From Arabidopsis thaliana (taxonomy: Eukaryota > Streptophyta > Magnoliopsida > Brassicales > Brassicaceae): 64,000 bases of DNA. The stretch is from the NCBI RefSeq assembly GCF_000001735.4, contig NC_003071.7, forward strand, positions 19,319,443 through 19,383,442, read 5' to 3'. Below, piece after piece: positions 34,460 through 49,606 of this stretch (its first letter is position 1; every line of letters starts with the position of its first letter). The notes below the pieces were generated by a model that was not told the DNA's origin, ran no database searches, and was given only the letters and a program-made list of their open reading frames with translations. The position numbers and the translations under genes are program-made.

Positions 34460-34695
34460 TGTTCATTAACTTTTTCATGTATCTAGTCAATTTTTTTTTC
34501 TCCTTCTCAATTTGATTTCTTTGTAGCTCCAGCTCATTAACCTTCTTTGCCGAATCCATAACCTTATTTTGAAGGTCTTTGATCTGCAGCTCCAGATCCT
34601 TTTTTTATTTTTTCTGCTCAAGACGCTTCTTTTTGTCTTTGCGCATTCTAGCTGAATCTTCTGTCAACTCTTTGCTTACTCTCTTTTGGTTAACA
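34460..34695 (-). pseudogene. Coiled-coil protein relic
   Basis: The minus strand reads as a highly charged heptad-like protein for about 75 codons, for example VSKELTEDSARMRKDKKKRL, then an in-frame TAA within an A-run, then KDLELQIKDLQNKVMDSAKK and NELELQRNQIEKEKKKL. The frame is the same on both sides of the stop. The composition is unlike the flanking AT-rich DNA. No start or further exons are seen, and the family is not recognised; many plant coiled-coil proteins look similar. Confidence 0.45.
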
Positions 34696-35778
34696 GAATT
34701 ATCAACTAACAAATATGATTCCAAAAAGGTCCAATGAAAATAAAATAATTGAAAAAATGCATCAACATTGGTATGTCTTAAATTTCATTGGACAAATTAA
34801 TTTCATCATACTCATTTGCAATATAGAACTCGTTCAAAGAAAGAAAATAAATCACAAACTGATTATAAGGATCTTCACATATTGTACAAAATGTGTTTAT
34901 AACGCTTAAATTCAAACGGGAAGGCACATCAATGGTGGAACTCTCTACATTAACGCCTATACACAAATGCGGTAATATGAATACTAATTTATACATTTAG
35001 ATAAATAAATTTGAGTAAGAAAATATGTTAAACCAGTTTTAACTCGCAAGTATATTAAAAAAATTTAGTAGAAAATGATAAATTAACAAATTCACACTTT
35101 TGAAATATTTCTAGAACTACAAATCTTTTTATCAGAAAACAATAATTATTAAAAAAAAGAAATAGAAATGCTCAAAATATTTAAATTAATTAATAATAAA
35201 GTTTTTAATGTGAGATAAATAAGTTAAATATTATAATATAGTGATATTAAAATTAACCACTATAACAAATATTTCCGCCACTGCCTAATGAAAGAATGCT
35301 TTGATGGGCCTAAGCCCAAAACTATAATGTTGTATTTTTGTCAGTTACTTTACTTTTTAAAAAGTCAACAAATTTCAAAAATACTAAACTTAACCAAAAT
35401 GTTTGCAATTCCAAATTTAACCAAACATAATTGAAGCTGCTACAGTATATGAATCTTCATCGGCTAAGATGTACTATTTTGTTAAACCGGTTTCTAAAGC
35501 CCTGATTAATAATTTCTGTTATCAAAACCACAGCAAAGAGATTTGTACATCGGAATCTCAATATCATCTTGAACAATAAAAAGTCAACACTTCTTTTTAA
35601 ATATTAAACAATTCGCCATCTCACGGCTTGTGTTCCATTTACTGGGGCCTTTTCCATTGTTTTGGGCCGATATTTTTTTCTTTTTATCTACTGGGCCTTT
35701 TTAGTTATTGTGCAGATTATCTGGAAACTTTTTCTTTTCATTTACTGGGCCTTTTTAACTAGCTAGTACGGCGGAATA

Positions 35779-35860
35779 GTGAAAACCGCACAAGCCAATT
35801 TATCTAAGATTTTGGATTTTGCCACCCACCCAACTTATCGTGAAAACCGCACAAGCCAAT
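35779..35860 (+). repeat. 21-bp direct repeat, two copies
   Basis: Copies at 35779-35799 and 35840-35860 with core GAAAACCGCACAAGCCAAT are identical and 61 bases apart. Confidence 0.85.
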
Positions 35861-38297
35861 ATACACACTCAGCCAACTATTAATATACGATCGGGACCAA
35901 CAGGTTTTAATTTGTACATTATAGTTCGCAGATTACAGAATTAGAACATGTGGTAGTAATAAGAGTGGGTTTTGGTCAAGTTACTGTGGGAAATGCCACG
36001 TAGAAAAGGGTCAACGAGTATGTCTAATCTCCTTCCATCAAAAGTGGGGGTTTGCTTTTAAGGTGAGGAAGAGACGAATGAATGCGAAAGAGTTCTGTTT
36101 TAGTCTACGTAAAACAAATAAAACAAAGTTCCTTTGCATGATTTAGACGGTGACCTATGCATAAGCCAACTTATTATCTATCATTATTGCAGACAGCAAG
36201 AATATCAATGATACACAAAATACATTTCACTATCGATCGAGTCAATGGTTAATGCCAAAAAAAAACAAAATTTAGCAATAAAAGGATAAGCAAGTCTGTG
36301 TACCCTTTATTAGCTCCTCTTTCGTTCGCCACCCACGTTTTCTTTTCCAAGTTTTGTTGTGGTACGTAATTAGGTATTTTAGACATAATAAGACATGCAA
36401 TAGAATATAGTGAGCAATTAGCAAAGGTGGCTAATTTCTTTTTATTTCGTCTACAACTCATATATCTATACATCTTTAAAGTTATAACGCATCTCTAACG
36501 AAAAAAATCGTAAATTCATCTTAGATAAATCCGTAACTTAAATTAAAATTGAGAACTGATTGTTACCTATGTATTACGATTTACGATTACTCTCATAAGT
36601 ACAAGATTTGTGATTCCTTGCTTGATGCTTCAAACCGAATTTAACCACAGTTCTTAGAAATTATGATATAAATCATCATCACTACCAACAAATCATATAC
36701 GATATATCATCATATGTTTTTTTTTTTTTATCATATGATTACACCAGCAAAATAAACCCTAACTTTAATATCTATTAAAAAAAAAAAAAATCTTTTCCCA
36801 AGAGGTCGGTCTCAATTAGCTCGTGACTTCTCATACCTATATTTCTACTCAAGTGCTACTAATTTTTTACTTTTATATCGATAATTAGAAACCATTCCTT
36901 TTCACTCTCCCTCATAATGACGATGTTCAAGCTATTGGAGCCTCACCTCTTATTGATATCGAACATTCGATCGTGTTCTTCAACTTTTGTCTTCGTCGTC
37001 TGGTTCGATTTGGTATAGAAGTTGACCCTTGAATTGTCTTATATATATAGTACCAAAGTGCTTATTCGAACGACAAGACTATACTTGAACCAGATAGCCA
37101 CCCCACTCTTATCATGCTCAAAAGCATTAATTAATTTGCTTTTGCTCCAAATTGTAATCATTCATTTTCCATATGTATCCCACTCTTTTCCCATGGGAGT
37201 GTTTTTCATGTATAAATCAAAGAAAAGTATCTATGCAACACATCATGATGCATATTCTTTACGTACTGTTTACTTGCATTGCATGTGTAAATAGATCTCC
37301 TGCGCACATAATCCTTATCTTTGTAGAACGTTATCCTTAATTTTTTTTCGTAAAGGTTTCGTAATAAAATTAAATACGGTTCGATATAATCGATGGGTCT
37401 TTTCCAAAATCATTTTTCAAATTTAAGAATTAATTACGAAATCGTATTTCTAATTTGAAAATAGCATAAGCGATATATGAACGATTCAACAAAAATTGTT
37501 TTGACATCATTTAAAAGTAGCAATCTATCGTTTCATATATAGGATACAGCCTTCTTTCTTGCAATTTCATATATATTTTTGGGTAGCTTGTTTATATTCG
37601 AAACGGAGCTCTTAAAAGATTTAGAACAGCCTTAAGACAGTAAGTATTTATCTTTGTATTTTGTATAATTGTTTTGGCGTCATAATTTTTTATGTTCTGT
37701 AAGAGCTGTTCGATGCTTGAAGCTAAATTTTTGGTGGTATATTCGAAACTTGTAAAACTAGGTGGTTTCATTTCGGATGTTGCACTCAGGATCAGAGTTC
37801 ATTAATCAAATAAGTTGCAGCCACCATGTGTGTGACATTGATAAATCATATGTTTGCACGTCCACGAGTTCTTGAACATTTTCCGATGTCTTTTAATAAT
37901 TGAGAAAATCATAAAGAATCGTATGTAAATTATTTCACCTGTTGAAAAACAATTGCATGTAAACTCAAGATATTAGTTCCAACTTCCAAATTATCTAAAT
38001 TTCAGTGATCCCAAAATTTTTAATTGTATGTAATGCTGACCGGTAAACATAACAGTTGAAAATATTTAACGAATTTTACATATATAACGAAATAAGACAG
38101 ACATTTTAGTATTTTACATAAGACTGAAGATGAAACACCACGAAAGGGGATTAAACACACAAAACATAAACTAAAGAGAGATTCAAGAAGCTCTTTTCTT
38201 TTTCAAGAGCTAAAGATCAAATTAATTAACTAATTAAACATTCTTAATCCATCCTCATTAGATTAGTTGTTTTATTAAGCTTCCTGAATATATAATC

Positions 38298-41200
38298 TCA
38301 GTTCGATGACGACTGGTTCAAGGGACTCCTCCCACAACTCGCCGGCTTTGGACTATTCCCGACGACTCGAGGACTCATCTGACCCAACCTGATTCCACTC
38401 ACTCTTGGACTAAACACTTGTGACAAACTCCGATTATTGACTGGAGTCGAACTTGAACTTGTCACCTTAGGACTACTCGTGTGTCTAAACTCTCCTCTGC
38501 TTCGGGTCATAACCTCATCAAGAATCTCCAAATCTCCCGGATACGATGTTGTGGATCCAATCTCCGTTTCCTGTTCAAGATCGTGTTTGAAATAACAATA
38601 AGAAGAAGCTAAAGAAAAGAAAACAGAGTTATTGACTTTGTAAATGGGTTTTTGGTTACCGCTGCGAGATTGAAGGGTAAAGCTGGAGCTTCTTCATACT
38701 CTGCTGCATCTAAGTCCTGAAGATGAGCTCCTTTGAAGAATCTAGGGAGGAGATATTGTCGTACGGGGATTAAGAACATGATCATTAAAGGGAACATGAC
38801 TCCTGCGATTGGTATCCATGTGAGACCAAAGCAGATCAAGAGATAAGTCGTTTGGAAAAGAGTAAACATTGCAATCGTCTTGAATGGAACGGTTTCCACG
38901 AATGTCGCGTGGTAATCTTCAAGAACCCTACAAATAGAAATGTGACCGAACTGAGAAAAAAGAGAGCCTTTTTGAAGTTGAATGTGAGAAAAAGATTGCA
39001 ACTTTAGTTATTACTTGAAGCGGCGACTTGGGGCGGTGAACAGAAGTAAGATTCTTTCCCAGAATTGGTTTCCGGGTAAGCTTTCGATGGCCATGAAGGC
39101 AAAATAGCCCCAAAGGACTGATGTTGGGATCATTTTAAGGATAGGCATAGCTGCAACGCATCCTCCTACCATTGTAGACTGAAGCAAGTTGCTTACCCGT
39201 TGTTCTTTGACTTCAACTGGTAGTAAATCATCTATTTCTTTCTCTATGTCGAACAGAGTTTCATCAACTGGAGCATTGAGGTTTCCGGTGAATGTAGTAG
39301 CTTGGATTGTCGATTCCTTGAGCTCTTTTAGACCCTGCCAATGGAAAGAACTAACTCTCAGTTTCGTGTTCTATTGACAAAACATAGAAAGTTTTTCAGA
39401 TTTTTTTTTTTACTTGGGGTTGCTGGTATACTAATGGTGTCTGCATGTGATGGTAAGCTTCTTGCATATTGTCATAGAGTTGACCCAAACTCGCATTTGT
39501 TTTGATACTTCTTCGTGCTGTTGCGACCAGTCTGTTACGAAGCAACTGCAGAGAGAGAGCAAACGTCAATCTCAAAACTCAGGAAAGACTGAAAAATAAG
39601 ACCGCGGTCAGTGATGTTACCTGGTATTTAAGAGTTGCTAAGCTCTTGGTATGCATTGGAGATTGAGGAATGACACCGTTTGATGGAGGGACTCCAAGTA
39701 GACCACACATTAATGTCTGCATTCACATTCTTAAGTATGAAACAGGGTCCAAAAGATGAAGTCAGATAGATAATTCTTTTATTTTCTGCAAATTCTCACC
39801 AGAAACCCAAGAAGAAGCAAGTCATAGTGGTAAGAAGACGGTTTTCTCAAATTGAATTCTTTCTGCTGCGCGAGCTGTGAAGCTACACTATGGTCGAAGT
39901 AGTAAAGCACAGCAATCATTGATGCTGGAATGAAAGCTCCAATTATGTAGACGATTGGAACATCAAGCATCTCCTGCAAATTTTCAAGTTACTAGGCATT
40001 ATAAGTCTTAATGTTTCAGTCTGTAGAAGTGCATATGCCTAAAAGATCAAAGAAAAAGACATACCTTTACTACGGTCCAGTTCCCATAAGCACCAGGAGA
40101 CCAAGGATTTGGGCTAAAAAGTCGCCGAGGAATTCCTTTTGGAACATCTCCTGCTGGAATGTAGGAGACACCGGTCCACACGAGCACCATGAGTGGTACA
40201 CCATAGTCAGCTATTAAGCTTCTGAGCCAGCCTGTGCAATCGAAGCAAATTGAGTCACTAGGCTTTTTCAAGAATCCGTGAATGCGTAAATGATTGGCCT
40301 GAATCCCCTTGATAAGAAGAATCCAGCTCATGAGATAAAGATGTTGTTTCACTTACCAGTTCCGTACCGCCATGATCTGGCTTTTCTGCTTCTAAGTCCA
40401 GTCAGAAGAAGGCCAAAGGAGAGAACCAGAGCAAACATCCCATTAGCAAACCTCCAGGAAGGTAAGAACTCCTTCAGCTTCTGATTTTCTCGTTCAGGAA
40501 TGCGGAATTCATCAACTAGCCCCTGAAATGGTCAATGCGTTAGAAAACCCACATTTTCTCAAAATATCGAAAATTCAGAATCTTGCTCTAAAGGGTTCCT
40601 ACTTTGATGGCTTGCTGCATGAAAAGCATAGCAATAAGCAGTCCAAACAATTCTCCAGCTACTCGAGTAAACCTATTGATGATAGAACAAGCTCCACATA
40701 TTGCCAACACAAACAGCATCAAAGCAGTCCAAACACAAACCCTACACACAGATTTCAAACAGTTTTCAACACCCTGATCACTCTTATAAGCAAAAAAAAA
40801 AAAAAAAAAACTCACCATCCAGACCACGCCAAGAACAGGTCTCGTCCCAATTCAGGTCTGGCCTTTGCAAAGTTAAACATGAATGTGTACATAATCACAG
40901 TAGGCTCTGCAACACCGAGAATAAGCAGTGGCTGACCTCCGATAATCGAATGTATCATACCGCAAATGGCTGTAGATGCTAAGGTTTGAACAGCCGTGAG
41001 AACTCCATCTGCAAAAATTTCAGAATCCAATTTCAAATTCCTAAGCTGAAAAAGTGCAAGGTAGAAACTTTTTGCAGAATTACCGGTGCTTCTTTCGAGT
41101 TGTTCACCAAATGAGATGACAGGAATCGCAGAAGCGAAAAATATGTAAGTGGTGGGAGCCAGAATCCTAGGCAATTGAATCAAAAAGAGAGGTTAAAATA

Positions 41201-41345
41201 TCAATCAATGAAGATTCATTATTTTTAGATTAGTTTAGTACCTAAATCCAGCTTTGAATCCACCAGTCCAATCTTGCTTATAGCACATCAATCTTCCTTT
41301 AAGATCATTCTTGATTCCTTCAAACGGCACAAAAGTCTCTTCCAT
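38298..41345 (-). CDS. BOR1: BOR1 borate efflux transporter (AT2G47160)
   Basis: SLC4-like borate exporter that loads boron into the xylem under deficiency. Twelve coding exons: 41242-41345, 41084-41166, 40816-41008, 40603-40741, 40357-40522, 40065-40231, 39800-39973, 39621-39716, 39414-39545, 39015-39334, 38660-38927, 38298-38570, giving 704 aa. Multiple membrane spans include the N-terminal [20 protein letters not shown] block and [13 protein letters not shown]. The large cytosolic loop has three tyrosine sorting signals at Y373 (YQLL), Y398 (YDNM) and Y405 (YHHM), and the lysine reported to be ubiquitinated under high boron falls at K590 (RFFKGAH). Numbering from these exons hits the published residues exactly. 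The C-terminal tail is Ser/Pro/Arg-rich. Confidence 0.98.
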
Positions 41346-41740
41346 GACTCTGTTTTCTCTCAGTCAAATCGTCAAACAGTTGGAGTTGTTCTAAGAAAAG
41401 ATTGAGCTTAAACCCGGTTTAAAGGGGAAACAAAGATACAACTACTTTAAACCGGAAAAACCCATGTTAAAGAACATGTCTTTATTCAAGGTTTAGCGAA
41501 GAATAGAGAGAATGCAGGAGAAAACAATAAGGAGGTTCGTGTGAAGAAGAAGAAGATCGAATCTCGATACATGGAAAAGAACAAACAATTTACATGAAGA
41601 AAGAAAGAGAGCGAGGGCGAGAGCGAGGGCGAGAGTGAGAGTTTGGTATGTCGATGAATAAGCTGCTTTCAATGTGTTATGTATGTCTGGTGGCAACTGG
41701 CAACGAAGAAGAAGACCAAGGAATCTCCATTTATATAAGC
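41346..41740 (-). promoter_or_regulatory. BOR1 leader with upstream ORFs, and core promoter
   Basis: A TATA-like TTATATAAA on the minus strand at 41730-41738 predicts transcription from about 41700, giving a leader of roughly 350 bases. Upstream ATGs before the main start: an ATG directly followed by TAA (41590-41595), a 28-codon ORF (41572 to 41486), and an 11-codon ORF (41477 to 41442, with an internal ATG at 41465). BOR1 translation is known to be repressed by high boron through its 5' leader. The transcription start is inferred, not seen. Confidence 0.65.
41609..41634. repeat. 12-bp GA-rich tandem repeat in the BOR1 leader
   Basis: Two adjacent units of GCGAGGGCGAGA on the plus strand, followed by a degenerate third. 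On the transcript strand it is a CT-rich tract. Confidence 0.7.
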
Positions 41741-44700
41741 TTACTCCAAAAAAACAAAATGAAATTACATTATTTTATTAATATAAAGAAAACAAAAAAA
41801 AGAAACCCATATACTAAAGCAGAAAAAATGGAAGAAAACAAAAAGAGGATGATTTAGGAGCGACGAGAGAATTGCGTGAATTTTGCGATCGTTTTGGAGA
41901 AAATGATTTTTAAAAAAAATACTAGTACCTTTTTTCTTCTTTTTGTAACATCATCAAAGCTTTAATTTTGTTAATTGTGTAGTGCAAAACAATTATATGA
42001 AAAATGGTCAAAGTATAATAATATCCCTTCTTAATAAGTAAAGGGAAAGCAGATAGTGATGATTTAATTAAATATATAATTGTTAAAATATTTGATATGC
42101 TTCAAGAACTATCTAATCAATGAACAAAATGATTAAATTCATTGGAATAGTCGAGAAAGTAAATGAAATTTAGCATTTAAGAGACAGTATGGATATGAAT
42201 ATTCAGAAAGTTGGATCGGATATACAAAAAGAACGTGAAAACTGGGAATAAGTTTTTGAAACTCGGGATATATAAAAAGAAGGTTAATTATAAAAAAACA
42301 ATAAACCAAGGTGAGTGAGATTGACATGCGTCTGCTTGGAGTTTTTCGTTTTGGATCTGTTTAATATCCAATTTAAATGCTTCATAATATCTTCTTTTTT
42401 TAGTTTTGATATCTTGCTTTACTCTAATTAAATTAGTCAACTTGCATTTTTGGAATCTTATTTGCTCAATCGATACCCTTCTCTTATCATTTTCGTTTTA
42501 CTAGTTATTAATGACTCCGTTTATATGTGTGTGTGTCCACTGAATTTATGCTCTGAGGTAAATTTCTGTTTACTTTTGTTGTCTAAACTATCGCTTGATA
42601 GACATCTTTGTTAACTAAAGTTATGATTCGAATTAGATTTTATGCTAAAAATTAAATCGTTTTGATACAATATTAGGATTTTTTTTGGGGAATATAACTT
42701 AAATACAACATGCAAAGTAGGAAAAAAAAACTATGAGAATACATTTTTCTATTAATTAGTTGTAATAAAATAGTAGATGCTGCAGATATTATGCATGTAT
42801 ATATTTATAATCATGCAGTGATGTGGCAATAGTAAGAAGTCGACCAAACACACAAGAATCTAAAGAACTAAGAAGCAAACTTGACCTAACTATCCCATCC
42901 CCAATTAATTAAAACTAATTTAACTTTTTCACTCGATTAACTTAATATTAACTTTTCACTAAAATAAATTAATATAATTACTTGTTAGGATTTGGATTCA
43001 GATACGTTTAAAAGTTGTCTTTCAAATGTTTGGCTGCGGTTTCGCACGCATAGCCTTAATTTGGCTCCTTTAAACATGACCCATAAGAGACTTAAGAGTA
43101 ATTAAATTAGTAAAGGCCAACTAAAACTAAAAAAACTATATATTATACGTGAGGAATGCATGTCCCACTCTTCCATTTATCTTACCTTTATGATATATAT
43201 ATATGTGTCTTGCTGGTATTTTTGAAATATTTTTTGGTAGTGTACGGATAATTTTGGATTGGTCCCAGAAAAAAGTATATTTTGTAGTTATAAAAAAGTG
43301 TATTTGTAGAGGTTGAAAATTGTTCTATGGATGTGTTACGTACTTACGTGTGTAGATAGATAATATAGATGTTTGAGAAAAATACTATATTATATATTAT
43401 GCACTTGTGTGATTCACATACATGGGTTACACATATATAACAAATACGTAATATATAATTGCGAAAGAATTGTCTGACCCATGTGCTCTAGACAACTCCA
43501 CGCGATACGATAGTGAGCCTTCTTTTTTCCCGAACTAACTTCCACGATTATTTTTATCCGATCGAGTGTATTTTTTTAATATTTTCTGCAGTGATCACTA
43601 TTTTGTGAAGCTTTGAAAATGACTTAGAAATATTTCATTCAGTTTGATTCCATATTTTCGTTATTTTAGAGCAAAAGAAAAACAAGATAATTCATTGGCT
43701 AATTATAAAATATGAATAGTAACATTAATGTGATGATATGGATTTGTTTACATTATCGTGTAACCGAAGAACTAATAATCGACGGCCTACCAAATTTCAA
43801 ATGACGTTGTATGTAATCTAACGTAATTTCTCCACATTTTCTTTCTTTTCTCCGAAAGCATATACTTCGTATCGGGACCTTTACTCATGGGTCCATACCT
43901 TGTTTATTCAAAAAGAGTTCAAACGATAACAAAAGTATTATTAAGCAATTAAAAAAAAAACGATACAGTTCGTGTTATCGTTTCGCTGAGTCGATATGTA
44001 CATTAAAAAAAACAAGTAATGCGTCAAATCGTAACTGATAATTAGTCATATACGTGCTTTTTATATTCGTTTCACTTTATTAATATAAGCACAATAAACA
44101 TCGACTTTTTTTATTAGGGTATATATTTAATTTGATCGAAAAAACAATAAAATAATTTGATCGAAACAAGTTACATGGTATACTAGTAGATGTCGTTAAC
44201 AGTGAGAAGCTGTTATTGACTAGCTCAAACCGTCTATAATGTTTTTATTACCACTCATTCAGAAGATTCGTTTTGGTGTTGTATTTTAAGACGGTTTAAT
44301 TAAGCGATCCAACAAAACCGGGCGTATAATTTAGTGAAGATTTCCAATTTTAGGAGGTTTTTATACAAGCAACAACCCACATAGCAATTCTATTTAATTT
44401 AATTACATGGTTATTTTGAAAAGTGAAGTAGTGTCGTTGTTAGTCATCTCCCGATTTTAAATTTGAATATTACATATTATTGAAAATATATAAATACACA
44501 CAAAAAAAAAGAGCAAGTCTTACAAAGGTCTTAGACTCTTAGAGATGCCAGTAAACAAATTTGATTTGTAAGTAAAAAAGTATAAGATTATCTCTTAATT
44601 CACAAACGTACACTATTAGACTTGACCAAAAAGTATAACATGACAACATTACTACACCGTTTAGTTAGAATACAATATTTCTCTTCGTAGAGCAAAATCG

Positions 44701-47220
44701 GTGGTATCAATGCTTTGAAAACGATAGATATGAAAAGTGTTGAAAAGCCAAGTATAAAATCTCCTTGCGTCAATGAATTTGATCGGTTCTCTCTAATGCC
44801 TTATCGCGTCATAGCATGCAACATAATGCTTTTAAGAAAGTATATTAATAATAGAAATCCTCTCTTTCATTATTTATCAAGGACTAGTTTATCTTTTATG
44901 TACGTTGTGCTACATGTTAATCTCTATCGTAAACCTACATAAACCACCACTCATTTTTTTCTTCTTCTAAATAAGCATGTTTGGTTATATTTAAATTTGG
45001 CCACCAGTACCAAATACACACACAACATGTATTACCTAAAAAAAACATGTATTACATCTTTGATACGAAATAGGCTTCCTCGTTTTCTCTTTCCATTTAT
45101 ACGAGGTTCTTGCATGTTTTATCAATCACCAAATCGGTCAATTAAACTACGGGAAGTTTGCATGTAGACACATATACGCATCCACTTACGTCCACGCATA
45201 TACATCACTTATCATTTTAAAATACCAACAGTCTAACCAGTAAAAGACACTAAATTTCGTTTTCTCGAGATAATTGAGAGATCGAGGAAAACAAAAAATA
45301 TTATAAACATATCTATTAAGCAAAAAAAACTTTAAGTGAGAAAAGACAAAAACCAACTGTGTATAAAGCCGAAACAGATGATGGGTCCATAAAAGGCCGA
45401 ACCTCCACTTCTATTTTCTGTATATAACTACGATTTATTCCCATAATAACAAAAAATTAAACCATCTCTCAAAGTGGTAGGTCAGTTTCCTTCATCATTT
45501 CACATTTTCTTCTATTTGACACCCTTCACTTCAACAACACTTCACATTGTTGTTATATGACCTTTCTGTCACCACATCATTGGTAGAGAGAGTTACTGCT
45601 ATATATCATGTACTATATAGATTTCTAATTAAAACCAATTAACAGTTAATATGTAGATTTACTCGTCCCGTATGTTATTTTTAAGTTTTATCACACTTTC
45701 GCCTTAACATTTGATTAAGTAATGATATCATAAAGGATTTCTGATTGAATTCAGTAACAAGACGGATCCTTCATTATGCATGTATATTTATCAGATATCA
45801 AGAATATTATTCAACGTTATAAGTATATCGAAATTCAGAGTCAGAATATGGTATTTAATTAGCGATCTCAAGTACATGTACGACTATAATTCCATACAAG
45901 TACATTAGATGAAACGGCTACATATGCAACAAGCGTCGAGCGAGATCAGCACTCGTGTAAACTTTAAGGAGTAAAATGTCATGTGCAACCTTTGACCGGT
46001 TTAATTCTACAATTTTAATAAATATTTAAAATGTTTAAATATATATGCAAACTAAAAAAAAAAAAGTAATTGATTAGCTTAATTTGAAACGACGTCTCCT
46101 TAACGTTTGTGCTTTGTTTGTTAATGCGTCTGAATCTCTTTACGCATAATGCATTACGGATATAAGGAATTCTGACATTATTTGATATCCGAAAGTTTCA
46201 TATAAATTCCATATATGATTGTTAGCTTTTATTTCCATGAAATAGAAAGATGGACTACATACCTTTCAAACTACTGTATTTGAAGCTTATGTCAAAAATA
46301 TTTAATTAAAATATATGTAATTTATATGTTGATTGAGTTATGAGTATCAAGTAAAAACCCTAATCCGTTATTAAAATATCAATGATTATAACGTATTTAT
46401 AAACGAAAAAAAAAAGAACATCTAGAATTTTCGATATTTGATCCTCAAGTTAAACTTGGAAAAATTTGGATGTATGAAATATTTTGTCGTCCACTTATAC
46501 AATAAAGTATGAAACATGGATGCATGAAGGCTAGACATCCAATGTCTAAAAATACTATATATAATGCTTTTGGTAGGGTCTTTTCTTTATCATGTCTCAC
46601 TTCTGTTTCTATCCCTCATTTTAAATAGCCAATATAATTTCACTCTTTACTATAAAATTATTATATAAACATCATTTTGATTGAACTACCTAAAAGGAAG
46701 AAACGTATAGGAATTTTTGGAGCCTCAAGATTGTAATAATGTCTCATAGTTTGACTTGCAAAAGCTAAATTAAACGCCTAAATCATTACCATTAAATAAA
46801 TGAACTTTTGTACGCAATTGATTCAGACACAAGGACCGACCAATTCGAAAACAATGAATGGATATGATTCATCCTTATGAAAGCTTGACAACAAACTCGG
46901 TTTTGGCTGGTTAACCTAGACTCGGTTTATTTAAACCAGACAATAATTTCTTTCGTCGTCGTTTTATTTGAATAGGTGCGTCAAAAATAAAAGCTGAAAT
47001 TCTTGGTTGCAAAAGCCCAACAGGCCTGTGGAGATAGCTTTTTAGATTGATTAAATGGGCCGAATTGGGCTGACACATGACGAGAATGTGGCTATAGAAA
47101 TTGTTAGTGAGAGGGTCCGGGTCCAAAAATGTTGCAGAAGTGATATAGTATTTATTTAATTAAAAACATATTATTCGACGTATTTTTAACGCTCACTGGA
47201 TTTATAAGTAGAGATTTTTT
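41741..47220. other. 5.5-kb intergenic region between BOR1 and ARFA1C
   Basis: Divergent spacer containing distal BOR1 promoter sequence and the ARFA1C promoter. The DNA is AT-rich with no gene, tRNA or clear element seen; all open frames are short and lack family features. Confidence 0.5.
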
Positions 47221-47337
47221 GTGTCTCACAAAAACAAAAAAATCATCGTGAAACGTTCGAAGGCCATTTTCTTTGGACGACCATCGGCGTTAAGGAGAGA
47301 GCTTAGATCTCGTGCCGTCGTGCGACGTTGTTTTCCG

Positions 47338-49076
<1,739 letters not shown>

Positions 49077-49606
49077 ATGGAATGTTAGCCAGATTCCTCT
49101 TCTGCTTGTTTGGTTTACAAATCAAAGACAGAGGTCTGTTTCTCTAGTACTAAAAGATTTATTATTATATTCTTCTTCGTCACTTATCTCAAACGCAGAT
49201 CATTTTACACTTTGTACTTCCCCTTCAATAACTTGTTACTTCTCTCGTTTGCTTCCTGAATTTGAGTATATCATTTTTACATCTGCTTTTCATCAAAGCA
49301 TAAAGCATCTTTCGAAACAAAAATTGAACCGAATTTTTCTGTAAACTGATCAAATGTGTGAAGAAGACCTGTTATTTGGAATATTTATTTTGTCACTCAA
49401 GTTTGATATTCGAAGATAGACGCTAAAATTGAGGATAACACACATTATAGACAAAAAAGTAAAGCAAATCACATGTCAACGTCCAAAGCATTGGAACCAG
49501 AGACAGTATGTGTGGTTGTCGACCCGACACATAATCCCCAACCTCTTACTGACCGGAAAGAAAAATAACTACCTGATCCACCGACAATTTTAACTCCTGG
49601 CAACAT
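49077..49606. other. Convergent 3' region of ARFA1C and GolS1
   Basis: Holds the 3' untranslated regions of both genes, read toward each other. No separate gene seen. Confidence 0.5.

Larger units (their letters stand above)
34082..38297. other. 4.2-kb intergenic region between the SDR array and BOR1
   Basis: No intact gene. It holds a coiled-coil coding relic (34460-34695), three TGGGCC-type motifs near 35640-35760, and a 21-base direct repeat (35779-35799 and 35840-35860). The rest is AT-rich with short homopolymers. Confidence 0.5.

Noticed and set aside
41493-41696. 67-codon minus-strand frame in the BOR1 leader
   Set aside because: It lacks an ATG start; the real upstream ATGs are in other frames and are listed separately.
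44715-44942. 75-codon plus-strand frame in the BOR1-ARFA1C spacer
   Set aside because: No conserved motif and AT-driven composition; isolated frames of this size are expected by chance in 5.5 kb.
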